The notes under the pieces: generated by a model
The model's database searches: none
The model's input: the letters and a program-made list of their open reading frames with translations, nothing else
What the model was told of the DNA's origin: nothing
DNA from: Phototrophicus methaneseepsis
GTDB lineage: Bacteria; Chloroflexota; Anaerolineae; Aggregatilineales; Phototrophicaceae
Assembly (NCBI RefSeq): GCF_015500095.1
Contig: NZ_CP062983.1
Location: 4,092,001-4,156,000, forward strand
Reading direction: 5' to 3'
Length of the DNA: 64,000 nucleotides
Translations under genes and position numbers: made by a program
Shown here: in pieces, positions 8,001 through 15,131 of the stretch
Layout of the letters: every line of letters begins with the position of its first letter
Position numbering within the stretch: position 1 is the first letter of the stretch

Positions 8001-10396
8001 CGCCAACAACTGTGAGCGGCACAGCGCTCCCCGCAGGCAGCGGCATTGTTTACTACGATGGGATTGAAGGTACTGGGAACCCTGCAAGTAATTACTGGCA
8101 CATCGGTGGCAGTTGGACAGCTATCAACTGGGATAGCAAAGGTGGCGTTACCAGCTTCCATGATAGCCCTGTAGGCCAGAGTGCCCCACCACCATTTATG
8201 GATGGGTCAAACATCACGAACTACGCAACAAAAGCAGACACCTATAACGTGCTGGAGCTAGGCACATGGATTGATTTGCGTGGTGTTGATGCAGCATCTG
8301 TACCCATGTTAAGCTTCTGGTCGCACTATGCAGTCGGCACAGATGACCGAGCCCGCGTCGAAATTTCCTTGCTGGAACAAAATCGCTATGACAATCCAGC
8401 TTCAAGTAGCTACTGTCAGGACGGTTACGCTCAGTGCTACGAAAAGAACTACGGTTGGTCTGAATGGATTGGCCTGTGGGATCGCAGTAGTCAAAAGCGC
8501 ACTTATACATGGCAATATGAACGTATTGATCTATCTGCGTATGCCAAAAATGGCAGCTCAGATGGCCAGATCATTCGTATTCGCTTCGTGCTTGATGCGC
8601 TCCGCAACAGTAATACCTGGGATGGCTGGTACATTGACGAAGTCCGTGTCCAGTACAATCAACCCCGTGTCTATGTGATCAACCGAGATAACAGCATATA
8701 CGATAGCTCACGAAATATGCGTAACTGGATTGCTGAAGGCAAATGGGGCCTTAGCACAACCTTTGGCCGTGGGCAAAGTCCAACTTCAGGCATGGGCCAG
8801 TTGATCTGGAGTTACGAATATGTGAACCTACGTAACACAAGTATTCGTACAAAATGTGAGCCAAACAGCGGCGATCATATTCAATGTGCTACACATTACT
8901 TCGACAATAACCCCTTGCCTATTACAAGTAGTTCAGGTAGCCATATCGGGCAAGAAACATCAGTCAACTATCCAGATGCAGAATTCCACCAGGATTATGC
9001 AGATCTCAGTGAAAGCTATTTGGGTGCGCGCTGGATTACGACAACAGGCCTAGTTGGTCCTTCGACAAGTGGCGGTATCATTGAACCTGGCTTGTATTTC
9101 TTCCAGACCATATCTGACGATGGCGTCCGCATGCGTTACGAAGTCGCCTCCGGCAGTTGTACACTACCCTCAACGCCGACAACCGACATGCCGCTCGCAG
9201 GCCAAACATGGAACCTGATCAACAACTGGAATGGCCATGGTGATACGACAGATACAGGTCGTGCTCAACTTGAATCTGGGTGTACCTACCGTTTTGAATT
9301 GCAATGGTTCCAGGGGACAGGTGGTAAAACAATCGTTCTATCACAGGGCACATCGGGGAACATGTCCTTTACAGACACCCCAGCCTATGGTCCCGATGAA
9401 AATCAGGATATCGCGGCGGTTCCGCGCAGTAACTCATCATTGCTTCTGAACGGTGTCCTTGACCTTACTGGTGCGGATGACCCTGTCGTTCAGTACTATA
9501 CCTATCATGAGTTGGGTGGCACGGCCTATGTGGAAGTCAGCCCTGATGGCGGTTTCACATGGACCCAGCAAGGCTTGCAAGGCGGCCCGCCACCGAGCGA
9601 TATATGGACGAGTGCGTGGACGGTTGACCTATTCAACGACAATGCCAATAGGGAAAACAAAATGCAGGCGGCCCCCTCGTATGTGGGTGTCGCAGCAGGT
9701 ACAGATGCAGGTATCCATCTGAATTTTGGTAATGACTATATCGGCAAGTTGTTCCCAGAAGTGCCCGATAACTGGGGGCAAGACTATGCCTCGATGCGCT
9801 TCACACGCACCTTTACGTTGGCCCAGGACACGACCTTCCTCTTCCAGACGAATGGGGATGATGGTCTACGATTATGGGTTGATTATGATGCAAGTGATCC
9901 AAAATGTACGGCTCTGGCAACAAGTGGCGGCCCAGACTCAGGAAGTAGCAAAACATATCCATCGCCACAATACACAGGTGACTGCCTGATCATCGATAAC
10001 TGGAAAAGACAGGGTACTAATCCATTGAGTGTTTTACGTACGATTGAGGCAGGCACGCACACATTACAGCTTGACTACTTCGAGGAGACGAGCGGGGCAT
10101 ACATAGACCTTGATGTGATTAAAACCAATAATGGCATTCCGTTCGATGCACCAACATACAGCGGAGTTAATATGCCGAACACCCCGGCAGAGATCCCATC
10201 GAATTGGATCTCTAAAGCCCATGACTTAACGATCTATGCCGGTGCAGATATGCCCTTCATCAGTTTGCGCTTCCGTCTGGATCGCATGGATGTCAAAGGT
10301 GTTGATGAAAATCGCAATCCTCAATCGCGCAATCAAAGCCCCTTCAACTTCAAAGAGAGTTGGTGGATTACCGACATCACGATTGCTGAGCCGTAA
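5018..10396 (+). CDS. Giant Flp-pilin-headed surface protein with PA14-like and MAM-like modules
   Basis: 1792 residues from the ATG at 5018 (GGGGAG 5 bp upstream; a TTG at 4982 is less likely). Residues 1-60 resemble a whole Flp/Tad pilin: a basic leader, then ESA|QAMVEYAL with Glu at +5 and Tyr at +6 of a class III prepilin site (Ala20 at -1 instead of Gly), a hydrophobic helix at 27-43, and GPYVGNVF. A Thr/Pro linker spans about 121-163. PA14-like blocks lie near 175-400, 1315-1455 and 1528-1705 (GDDGLRLWV; LQLDYFEE). MAM/immune-inhibitor-like jelly rolls end in WYIDNIRI, GWWIDEI, HYVDDIRV, GWYIDEV and WWITDIT. Probably exported and possibly built into a Tad-type pilus as a tip adhesin; no other tad gene is nearby. 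Confidence 0.75.
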   Translation: MGLTKMRHKKSQTRSTVESAQAMVEYALIVVLLILAFGVALAATGPYVGNVFCEVALNLVENDAPSDYSAVYEPGENATSGKCAYENRETSYLDENRMPDAEEFWQTVTVVASLTAEDRSLPTSTRAPITPTPLTVDTPSPTPITPTATEIPSETPVPSPTEEDHRHVAPWEDSAEKPIDWRLDDSFYTGSEDWFGIYYDNRSMTAPAKSALYNNEIDEAFRNKLNFDWGTGAAIADLSDTNNWSVSFRKPIWIQESATNGTGMVTLSIDIPRVEDGIRIWIVGEQFGGEVNVETGSAGSCSGLGVTPGGLGEDVSTAGAGWNIYDDAYFGFNPATDPAAAAPTECLLVDRWKHGGAPASQLSVKRSVPAGFYMLQVDYYDEQGDASIAVNVGSTSTQINPDDTTVDTAGNDLGGVPTCGWYNRESNKLPNTLDYMWDEFEDGANLPAGSRCYLELRGWVEIPATMTNVKLTFWDIWEMQTGVYGWLEIGDYDAYAATNPRDRSALSWQRVNLHEGMTYNYNWTHHTVGMDSYVGKKVALRFVIENRSSADINRWYIDNIRIASTPRQTFYMSQQWDLNNNAQRNDFITSGHWAMTNENALGAGMAWHESPGRNTSAFTEYHQRDVTLPPDYNDTRIHSIEFNGVVDVNDPNGLSDLEGDVGDPLLTFWHKYDIGTLTQLEIQYTTDGLTTDPNTSFGVQAPVWHTVPDTGVLVAGNTTGSANNQMEFVEIPLQPIVDAIGSSRFRLRFALIMRWDASEDNGWWIDEIQLERVGTEKFLPYPFFDNVDTVETVRNWEGDWGRVEGGRNPEAGAGYSYTDSPYTSYGNNKTYNLITSETFDTFMDSPQNVRSAACELGGACETPDPTPVAPMLEFYWWRDVNPSDHLYVEWRRRSEADTAWRILWAYKAEMRTNGTGTDYETRIQLDWERVEVNLKPMMDILKAQDNPADPLDDDIILRFSFRTNGSGTRDGHYVDDIRVRERNTNIWRLWPTGTTPTTVSGTALPAGSGIVYYDGIEGTGNPASNYWHIGGSWTAINWDSKGGVTSFHDSPVGQSAPPPFMDGSNITNYATKADTYNVLELGTWIDLRGVDAASVPMLSFWSHYAVGTDDRARVEISLLEQNRYDNPASSSYCQDGYAQCYEKNYGWSEWIGLWDRSSQKRTYTWQYERIDLSAYAKNGSSDGQIIRIRFVLDALRNSNTWDGWYIDEVRVQYNQPRVYVINRDNSIYDSSRNMRNWIAEGKWGLSTTFGRGQSPTSGMGQLIWSYEYVNLRNTSIRTKCEPNSGDHIQCATHYFDNNPLPITSSSGSHIGQETSVNYPDAEFHQDYADLSESYLGARWITTTGLVGPSTSGGIIEPGLYFFQTISDDGVRMRYEVASGSCTLPSTPTTDMPLAGQTWNLINNWNGHGDTTDTGRAQLESGCTYRFELQWFQGTGGKTIVLSQGTSGNMSFTDTPAYGPDENQDIAAVPRSNSSLLLNGVLDLTGADDPVVQYYTYHELGGTAYVEVSPDGGFTWTQQGLQGGPPPSDIWTSAWTVDLFNDNANRENKMQAAPSYVGVAAGTDAGIHLNFGNDYIGKLFPEVPDNWGQDYASMRFTRTFTLAQDTTFLFQTNGDDGLRLWVDYDASDPKCTALATSGGPDSGSSKTYPSPQYTGDCLIIDNWKRQGTNPLSVLRTIEAGTHTLQLDYFEETSGAYIDLDVIKTNNGIPFDAPTYSGVNMPNTPAEIPSNWISKAHDLTIYAGADMPFISLRFRLDRMDVKGVDENRNPQSRNQSPFNFKESWWITDITIAEP

Positions 10397-10427
10397 ACCA
10401 ACAAGGCAATTATGACATAACCAAGCG

Positions 10428-10456
10428 GACCGCCCATTCGGGCGGTCTGTTTGTTT
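10428..10456 (+). terminator. Rho-independent terminator of the giant gene
   Basis: Perfect stem GACCGCCC / GGGCGGTC with loop ATTC, followed by TGTTTGTTT, 32 bp after the stop codon. Confidence 0.85.
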
Positions 10457-10588
10457 ATTAGACAAAGCCTATTACTTCCAGTCACTTGGCTTAAGTCATT
10501 CATCATAATTTCTTAGTCTATTCTCTGGTCGATGCCGGGTCTTACTGCTAAACTGTAATCAGAAGCATAGCAAGCGATAGGATGCATC

Positions 10589-11218
10589 ATGGTGGCAGAT
10601 AAAGATGGGCGTGGGTTGCTCTTTGTCATGGTTGGCCCAGGTGGAGCCGGCAAAAACACAATCATGTCAATTGCAATCGAACGATTGGATAACCTGAGCA
10701 AGCTGATTACAGCAACGACACGTCCTATGCGCCCCGGCGAAATCAACGGTGTCAATTATCAATTTGTTGATCTGGCACAGTTCCGCGAGATGATCGACCG
10801 AGACGAACTGCTTGAGCATCAAGAAGTCACCAAAGGTAAGTTTTACGGCATTCCACGCGCCAACGTCGATACCTATCTTGATAATGGGCATGACCTAGTT
10901 GCCGATATTGAGGTGCTTGGCGCGCGTATCCTACGCCAAACCTATCCTTCTGACACCGTCATGATCTTCTTGACCGTTCCAGGCAATACAGAAGAAGAAG
11001 TCCTGACCACATTACGGGAACGCATGGAACAACGGCGGGATAACCCTACAGTAATAGAAGAACGCTTATTAAGGGCCCGCCTTCTAGAACTACCCTTCCA
11101 GGTAGAATGCGATTATGTCATCGTCAACGATGATATTGATCGCACTGCTGAAGAACTCATCACCATCATCCAACAAGAACGCATGGCTCGCCGCCATCCG
11201 TCGCAGGTGACATCATGA
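10589..11218 (+). CDS. gmk: Guanylate kinase
   Basis: 209 residues, normal for bacterial Gmk. The P-loop is GPGGAGKNT at 16-24 (K22). The GMP-binding region TTRPMRPGEINGVNY and the following EHQEVTKGKFYGIP match the family, as does DIEVLGAR for the VDIDxQGA segment. Phosphorylates GMP to GDP in the cytoplasm. AGGATG precedes the ATG. The stop codon overlaps the start of the next gene (ATGA), so the two are translationally coupled. Asn23 at the position usually Gly or Ser is slightly unusual but compatible with function. Confidence 0.95.
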   Translation: MVADKDGRGLLFVMVGPGGAGKNTIMSIAIERLDNLSKLITATTRPMRPGEINGVNYQFVDLAQFREMIDRDELLEHQEVTKGKFYGIPRANVDTYLDNGHDLVADIEVLGARILRQTYPSDTVMIFLTVPGNTEEEVLTTLRERMEQRRDNPTVIEERLLRARLLELPFQVECDYVIVNDDIDRTAEELITIIQQERMARRHPSQVTS

Positions 11219-12288
11219 ACTTACGTGATCTTCATACACAACACGGCGCCACGCTTGCACCAGATGGTATCCCTCTGCAGTACAATGACCTTGCCACAGA
11301 ATACGAGCAAGCCCATCACGCGGCTGTTCTGCTAGACCGCTCTCATGAAGGCCGTATCCACCTTACGAATATCTCACGGTTCGAGCTGCTCAATCGCATG
11401 TCTACGAATAAGCTGGTTGATATGACCGCTGGAGAAGGTCGGGCGACGCTTTTTACCAATGACCACGCACGGATTATTGATCGCATTGAGGTCTATAACT
11501 TAGCAGATACTCTGCTCGCCATAACAGAACCGGGTCAGGGTCCCAGCATAACCAACTTCATTCAGAAGCATATCTTTTACGGGGACCAGGTGCAGTTGGC
11601 AGACGTCACAACTGAGACAGCTCACTTTGCCCTTCATGGACCGCAAGCAGTCGCCATCGCGAAGCTCATAAACCCAGATATCCATGAAGACACAACTTTA
11701 GCGGCTTATCAGGCGACGTTAGGCAGCACCCCTGTTACGCTTTTGAGGCGTAAGGCCGTGGTAGGTACGCATTGGGCCGTCATCTGCGCCAAAACAGATG
11801 CAGAACAAGTTTACGTAGATTTACTCTCGCTAGGTGCGCCTCTGGGCCTGATCCCGGCTGGATCACTCACTTTTAATACCTTGCGCATCGAAGCAGGCCG
11901 CCCAGCGCGCCCAGAACTCAATACGGATTATATTCCGATGGAAGTTGGCCTTTATGACGAGATCAGCTTCACAAAGGGCTGCTACACTGGGCAGGAAATC
12001 ATCGCACGCATGGACAGCCGGGAACGCATCGCACGCGTGATGGTTCAGCTTGAACTTGATAACCTTGTGCAGGCGCCAGCCGATTTATTCCTGGATGGCC
12101 GCCTGATTGGCAAGATAACGAGCAGTGTCCAGGCACCTAACCATCATGTTTATGCATTGGGGGTCGTCAAGACGGCCGTGGCAATCCCAGGTAAGCTGCT
12201 AACGGCTGGAGAAGCAACAGCCACTATCGTTGACTACGCTGGCACGCAACCCACATTTTTAAAACCTGAGCAGAACACATCCGCTTGA
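11215..12288 (+). CDS. YgfZ/GcvT-like folate-binding protein
   Basis: 357 residues, an aminomethyltransferase-like fold. The diagnostic motif K-G-C-Y-T-G-Q-E lies at 254-261. This is the YgfZ/IBA57 signature, not GcvT. YgfZ helps maintain certain iron-sulfur enzymes in a folate-dependent way. It overlaps gmk by 4 bp. GcvT itself is a less likely identity because the KGCYxGQE motif is present and no gcv genes are nearby. Confidence 0.85.
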   Translation: MNLRDLHTQHGATLAPDGIPLQYNDLATEYEQAHHAAVLLDRSHEGRIHLTNISRFELLNRMSTNKLVDMTAGEGRATLFTNDHARIIDRIEVYNLADTLLAITEPGQGPSITNFIQKHIFYGDQVQLADVTTETAHFALHGPQAVAIAKLINPDIHEDTTLAAYQATLGSTPVTLLRRKAVVGTHWAVICAKTDAEQVYVDLLSLGAPLGLIPAGSLTFNTLRIEAGRPARPELNTDYIPMEVGLYDEISFTKGCYTGQEIIARMDSRERIARVMVQLELDNLVQAPADLFLDGRLIGKITSSVQAPNHHVYALGVVKTAVAIPGKLLTAGEATATIVDYAGTQPTFLKPEQNTSA

Positions 12289-12320
12289 ACGAGCATTTAG
12301 GAGTTGGGCTATTCTGTAAA

Positions 12321-12351
12321 CGGTGCATATCGTATTTGACGATATGCACCG
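12321..12351. promoter_or_regulatory. 12-bp-arm perfect inverted repeat
   Basis: CGGTGCATATCG and its exact complement are separated by 7 bases (TATTTGA). It lies 33 bp after the ygfZ-like gene and 27 bp before the next ATG. No T-run follows, so it is not a classic terminator; an operator or an RNA hairpin in the leader are both possible. Confidence 0.5.
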
Positions 12352-12377
12352 GAAGCACACCAGGTTGACCATTACCC

Positions 12378-13517
12378 ATGAAATGGATTACGCGCCTCAT
12401 TGCCTTTATTATCGCCTATATTGCAACAGGGCTCTTCCTGATTGCAGCAGTTGACATGGCTGTTTCCAGGGCGATGCTGAGCACGACAACCTACCGTGCA
12501 GCCTTCAATAACGATCAATTTGCGCGCAATTTGGTACCTAGCATCCTCACAGCCATGGCAGAAGGCTCTCGCAACGGGGACCTGGATGTCTGGCCTTTTG
12601 AAGCCGAAACACTAGCCGAGCGTGTGGATGCCAACACATGGGCCGCCGCAACGGAGGTCCTGGTGCCAGAAAGTTGGGTTAGCGAGCAAGTCGAACGGTT
12701 AATCAGCCTATTCGACGGTATTCTCAATGACGAGACGACCGTCCTGCAAGAAACGATTCACCTACAACTTCTTAAGCAAAATTTGGAAAGCGAGCCTGCT
12801 ATAACGGCAGCGAATCGCTTAATTGATGCACTGCCAGATTGTACCTTCGCTGAAACTGAGTTAATCCAGGCGATTGCCAACGGGGAAGAAACTCGCCTGC
12901 CACTCTGCAAGCCCACAGCAGAATTCCGTGATTATAGTGTGACCACAATTGTTCAGTGGCTTAACAATATCGGCCAGATGCTGCCCGCAACAACCAATCT
13001 GGAAGCCATTGGCATTACAGCGAACAGTATACAAGGCTTGCATCTCCTGGTAGAGATTAACTGGCAGGTTGTATCTTTGCTATTCCTGTGCCCGACTGCC
13101 CTGCTATTCCTCGTTGTGTTCCTTGTTGTGAAGTCGCTGCGCAGCTTCGGCAGGTGGACGGGAATTGTGGTGATTATGAGTGGGCTCACAATTTTAGGAG
13201 CGTTGTTCCTGCTCCAAGCCATCACCATCAACACGATGACCGACGTCTGGCAGACAAATACACCTCAGGAACGATTTTTCGCACAAATTGTGCTTTCACT
13301 CGTGAGGGCCGCTTTCTTACAGTCCAGCACCACCTTATTGCTCTTGGCCGCTATCTTCTTCGCAGTTGGCTTCATATTGCTGATGGTGGCAAGTTATGCG
13401 CCTCAAGCAATCCCGGAGCTCTTTGAAATCGAGGATAGCCACCCATCGCCAGAGGATGGAACAACCCCCAATGCCAACCGCACCAAAGCGAAGCATGATC
13501 ATATAATTGAGTCTTAG
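12378..13517 (+). CDS. Predicted multi-pass membrane protein of unknown function
   Basis: 379 residues. One N-terminal hydrophobic helix (about 5-30) is followed by an extracytoplasmic region of about 190 residues with several Cys (CTFAE, LPLCK). Three hydrophobic helices then follow around 225-250, 260-280 and 305-340, with a short charged C-terminal tail. I do not recognise the family. It lies downstream of gmk/ygfZ and convergent with the FtsB-like gene. The layout of an N-terminal anchor, outside domain and C-terminal helices recurs in Chloroflexota hypothetical proteins. Confidence 0.75.
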   Translation: MKWITRLIAFIIAYIATGLFLIAAVDMAVSRAMLSTTTYRAAFNNDQFARNLVPSILTAMAEGSRNGDLDVWPFEAETLAERVDANTWAAATEVLVPESWVSEQVERLISLFDGILNDETTVLQETIHLQLLKQNLESEPAITAANRLIDALPDCTFAETELIQAIANGEETRLPLCKPTAEFRDYSVTTIVQWLNNIGQMLPATTNLEAIGITANSIQGLHLLVEINWQVVSLLFLCPTALLFLVVFLVVKSLRSFGRWTGIVVIMSGLTILGALFLLQAITINTMTDVWQTNTPQERFFAQIVLSLVRAAFLQSSTTLLLLAAIFFAVGFILLMVASYAPQAIPELFEIEDSHPSPEDGTTPNANRTKAKHDHIIES

Positions 13518-13532
13518 CTTGGCAAATTAGCC

Positions 13533-13985
13533 TTAGGGCAAATCAGAATCGAAGAAAAGCCGCCACCAGAGCTGATAATTTTCTGGCCTGGGCAGCGTGG
13601 TTTCAGCTTCTGCGAGGTCAAATTCTTGCACTTGGCGTACCTGCACCTGGCTCGTCAGTGGGACTGGCACAACGAGAATTTCGCCTTCACGGACAAGTCG
13701 TCCCTCACTACGCGCCCACAGCGCCACATAATCATCACTCTGGGCAAAGTTGCGCTCCTGGATCAAATCAGACTGCTCAGAACGCAACTGCTCAATTTCT
13801 GCTTGGACGGAATCCTGAATATTGCGCAGGTCCCGATCTGCAAGGATACGCGTGCTGAAGTTGATCGCAAGCATCAAACCAATAGCAATAATCACAGCAA
13901 ACATCACCTGCGTGCTGCTCAACTGGCGGCTACGCTGTTTGCGTTGTGGATTTGGCTGATCTGTCGATGGGTTCTGAGTGGGCAT
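13533..13985 (-). CDS. FtsB/DivIC-like septum protein
   Basis: About 150 residues. A basic cytoplasmic N-terminus precedes one transmembrane helix (VMFAVIIAIGLMLAINF) and then a coiled coil (about 55-95, rich in E, Q and R with heptad leucines) ending in SDDYVALWARSEGRLVREGE. This architecture fits the DivIC/FtsB family of single-pass divisome proteins, and the last segment matches their conserved membrane-distal region. The start is ATG 13985; a GTG two codons upstream (13991) is possible. A promoter can be drawn on the minus strand: TTCACT, 16 bp, TATAGT (TATAGT at 14012-14017). Confidence 0.65.
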   Translation of the reverse strand: MPTQNPSTDQPNPQRKQRSRQLSSTQVMFAVIIAIGLMLAINFSTRILADRDLRNIQDSVQAEIEQLRSEQSDLIQERNFAQSDDYVALWARSEGRLVREGEILVVPVPLTSQVQVRQVQEFDLAEAETTLPRPENYQLWWRLFFDSDLP

Positions 13986-14040
13986 ATTCACCAGTCACAG
14001 TGCATTTCCTACACTATACGATGAAGTTGCCCAGAGTGAA

Positions 14041-14070
14041 AGTCTGATTCAATGAAGTCTGATTCAATGA
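14041..14070. repeat. Tandem duplication of a 15-bp unit
   Basis: AGTCTGATTCAATGA occurs twice in direct succession at 14041-14055 and 14056-14070, between the FtsB-like gene promoter and the IS200 element. Probably a slippage duplication; no function is evident. Confidence 0.9.
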
Positions 14071-14137
14071 AGATAGAAGCAAGTGCCTATTCTGCTGACT
14101 ATCAACGAAACCAGTGCCAGCAGTGTGGTAGTCAAGA

Positions 14138-14795
14138 CCACCCGCATAGCGGGTGGCTTGATCCAGCCCTATAAGGGCTTGGCACTTGCTGCACCTCAAG
14201 GTGCTCTTTCACTGCGTTCAAGCCGATGCATCGATTACCTGGCTAACCCCTAAAGGGGTCGTCATGCTCTTTTGTGCTGATCCGATCCATCATTTGATCG
14301 TGTTTCTCTTGCTCACGCACGTACTTTGCGATCGTCGCTTCATTCAGTCCTACTGTGCTTACGTAGTAGCCTCGCGCCCAGAAATGCCGATTCCCGAACT
14401 TGTATTTTAGATTCGCATGGCGGTCAAAGATCATCGTGGCACTCTTGCCTTTCAGATAGCCCATGATAACCGACACGCTATATTTGGGTGGGATCGATAC
14501 TAACAGATGGATGTGATCGATTCGGGCGTTTCCCTCTATGATCTCCACGCCTTTCCACTTGCACAAATCCTTCAATATCTCCACAATACTGGCTTTGTAC
14601 TGGTTGTAGATTACTTTCCGTCGGTACTTGGGCGTGAACACGATGTGATACTTACACATCCATTTCGTGTGTGCTAGACTTTTGCTCATGGATTTCACTC
14701 CTCGTTATAGAGTTGGCGGCTTGAACACTGCCATCCTAACGGGAGTGATTTTCTTTTCCTATAAGGCTTTTCTTCTCCACCCGCATAGCGGGTGG
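14138..14795 (-). mobile_element. IS200/IS605-family insertion element (tnpA only)
   Basis: The minimal extent is set by two identical copies of the palindrome CCACCCGCATAGCGGGTGG at 14138-14156 and 14777-14795, flanking a single tnpA gene on the minus strand. Subterminal hairpins are the recognition signals of this family, which moves as single-stranded DNA and has no terminal inverted repeats or target duplication. Further small hairpins lie in the tnpA-downstream end (AGCCCTATAAGGGCT near 14165, GCACCTCAAGGTGC near 14191, CCCCTAAAGGGG near 14248). True tips are probably some tens of bases outside each hairpin. The element sits just downstream of tRNA-Leu. No tnpB is present. Confidence 0.85.
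14243..14689 (-). CDS. tnpA: IS200-type transposase TnpA (Y1 HUH)
   Basis: 148 residues, full length. H59-I-H61 in ARIDHIHLLV is the HUH metal motif, and the catalytic Tyr lies in ARGYYVSTVG (Y108/Y109). N-terminal KYHIVFTPKYRRKV is typical. ATG 14689 has AGGAG 9 bp upstream, preferred over a GTG at 14698. The gene is intact, so the element may still be active. Confidence 0.95.
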   Translation of the reverse strand: MSKSLAHTKWMCKYHIVFTPKYRRKVIYNQYKASIVEILKDLCKWKGVEIIEGNARIDHIHLLVSIPPKYSVSVIMGYLKGKSATMIFDRHANLKYKFGNRHFWARGYYVSTVGLNEATIAKYVREQEKHDQMMDRISTKEHDDPFRG

Positions 14796-14846
14796 TTTTC
14801 TGTTTCGTGCCTTCGGCACTCAACTCACTGAAGTGCCTAATAAAAA

Positions 14847-14872
14847 ACGCCAGACATCTGTCTGACGTTTTT
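14847..14872 (-). terminator. Hairpin terminator of tRNA-Leu
   Basis: AACGCCAGACA / TGTCTGACGTT stem (one mismatch) with a T-rich tract on the minus strand, directly after the tRNA 3' end. Confidence 0.65.
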
Positions 14873-14874
14873 GT

Positions 14875-14958
14875 GCCGAAGGTGGGAGTCGAACCCACAC
14901 TCCCGTAAAGAGAACTACGCCCTGAACGTAGCGCGTCTGCCAATTCCGCCACTTCGGC
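14875..14958 (-). tRNA. tRNA-Leu (anticodon CAG)
   Basis: 84 nt on the minus strand with a 7-bp acceptor stem GCCGAAG/CTTCGGC, anticodon stem-loop CTACG-TTCAGGG-CGTAG giving anticodon CAG, the long variable arm of a class II tRNA, and a T-arm GTGGGTTCGACTCCCAC. CCA is not encoded. A strong promoter lies upstream (TTGACA at 14993-14998, 16 bp, TATGAT at 14971-14976). Confidence 0.95.
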
Positions 14959-14970
14959 TAAGCTCAGGAA

Positions 14971-14998
14971 ATCATATCAGAACTCTTAATAATGTCAA
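14971..14998 (-). promoter_or_regulatory. Sigma-70-type promoter of tRNA-Leu
   Basis: Minus strand: consensus -35 TTGACA (14993-14998), 16-bp spacer, -10 TATGAT (14971-14976), about 12 bp before the tRNA 5' end. Confidence 0.75.
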
Positions 14999-15011
14999 CA
15001 TCGAAAACCAA

Positions 15012-15028
15012 AATTTGGGCCCCAAATT
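15012..15028. promoter_or_regulatory. 17-bp palindrome between tRNA-Leu and the SH3b gene
   Basis: AATTTGGG, one central C, CCCAAATT: 8-bp perfect arms. It lies 14 bp upstream of the tRNA-Leu -35 box and about 80 bp upstream of the rightward gene's -10 box, so it could act on either. Confidence 0.4.
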
Positions 15029-15069
15029 CCAGGCAATTTTCAGGGATGGCAGCGGAGGAAAAACGCGGG

Positions 15070-15097
15070 TTAACGACCCGGCAGTCCATGATATAAT
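15070..15097 (+). promoter_or_regulatory. Candidate promoter of the SH3b/serine hydrolase gene
   Basis: TTAACG (15070-15075), 16-bp spacer, perfect -10 TATAAT (15092-15097). Transcription would start near 15104, ahead of GGGA and the ATG at 15132. Confidence 0.45.
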
Positions 15098-15131
15098 GGC
15101 CCGCGTGTTGTCAATTGTCATGGGAAATGTT

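Noticed and set aside
14081-14839. AAGTGCCTA at both sides of the IS element as a target-site duplication
   Set aside because: IS200/IS605 transposition does not duplicate its target, and the repeats lie outside the hairpin ends by different distances; kept only as a note.
14695-14952. Open frame of 85 codons on the minus strand starting MAELADAL
   Set aside because: It is a translation of the tRNA-Leu gene and the IS end; the MAELADALRSGRS-type peptide is a known artefact of tRNA-Leu.
14871-15131. N-terminal extension of the SH3b protein through the tRNA-Leu gene
   Set aside because: It would read across the tRNA and its promoter; the ATG at 15132 gives a clean signal peptide and follows a -10 box.
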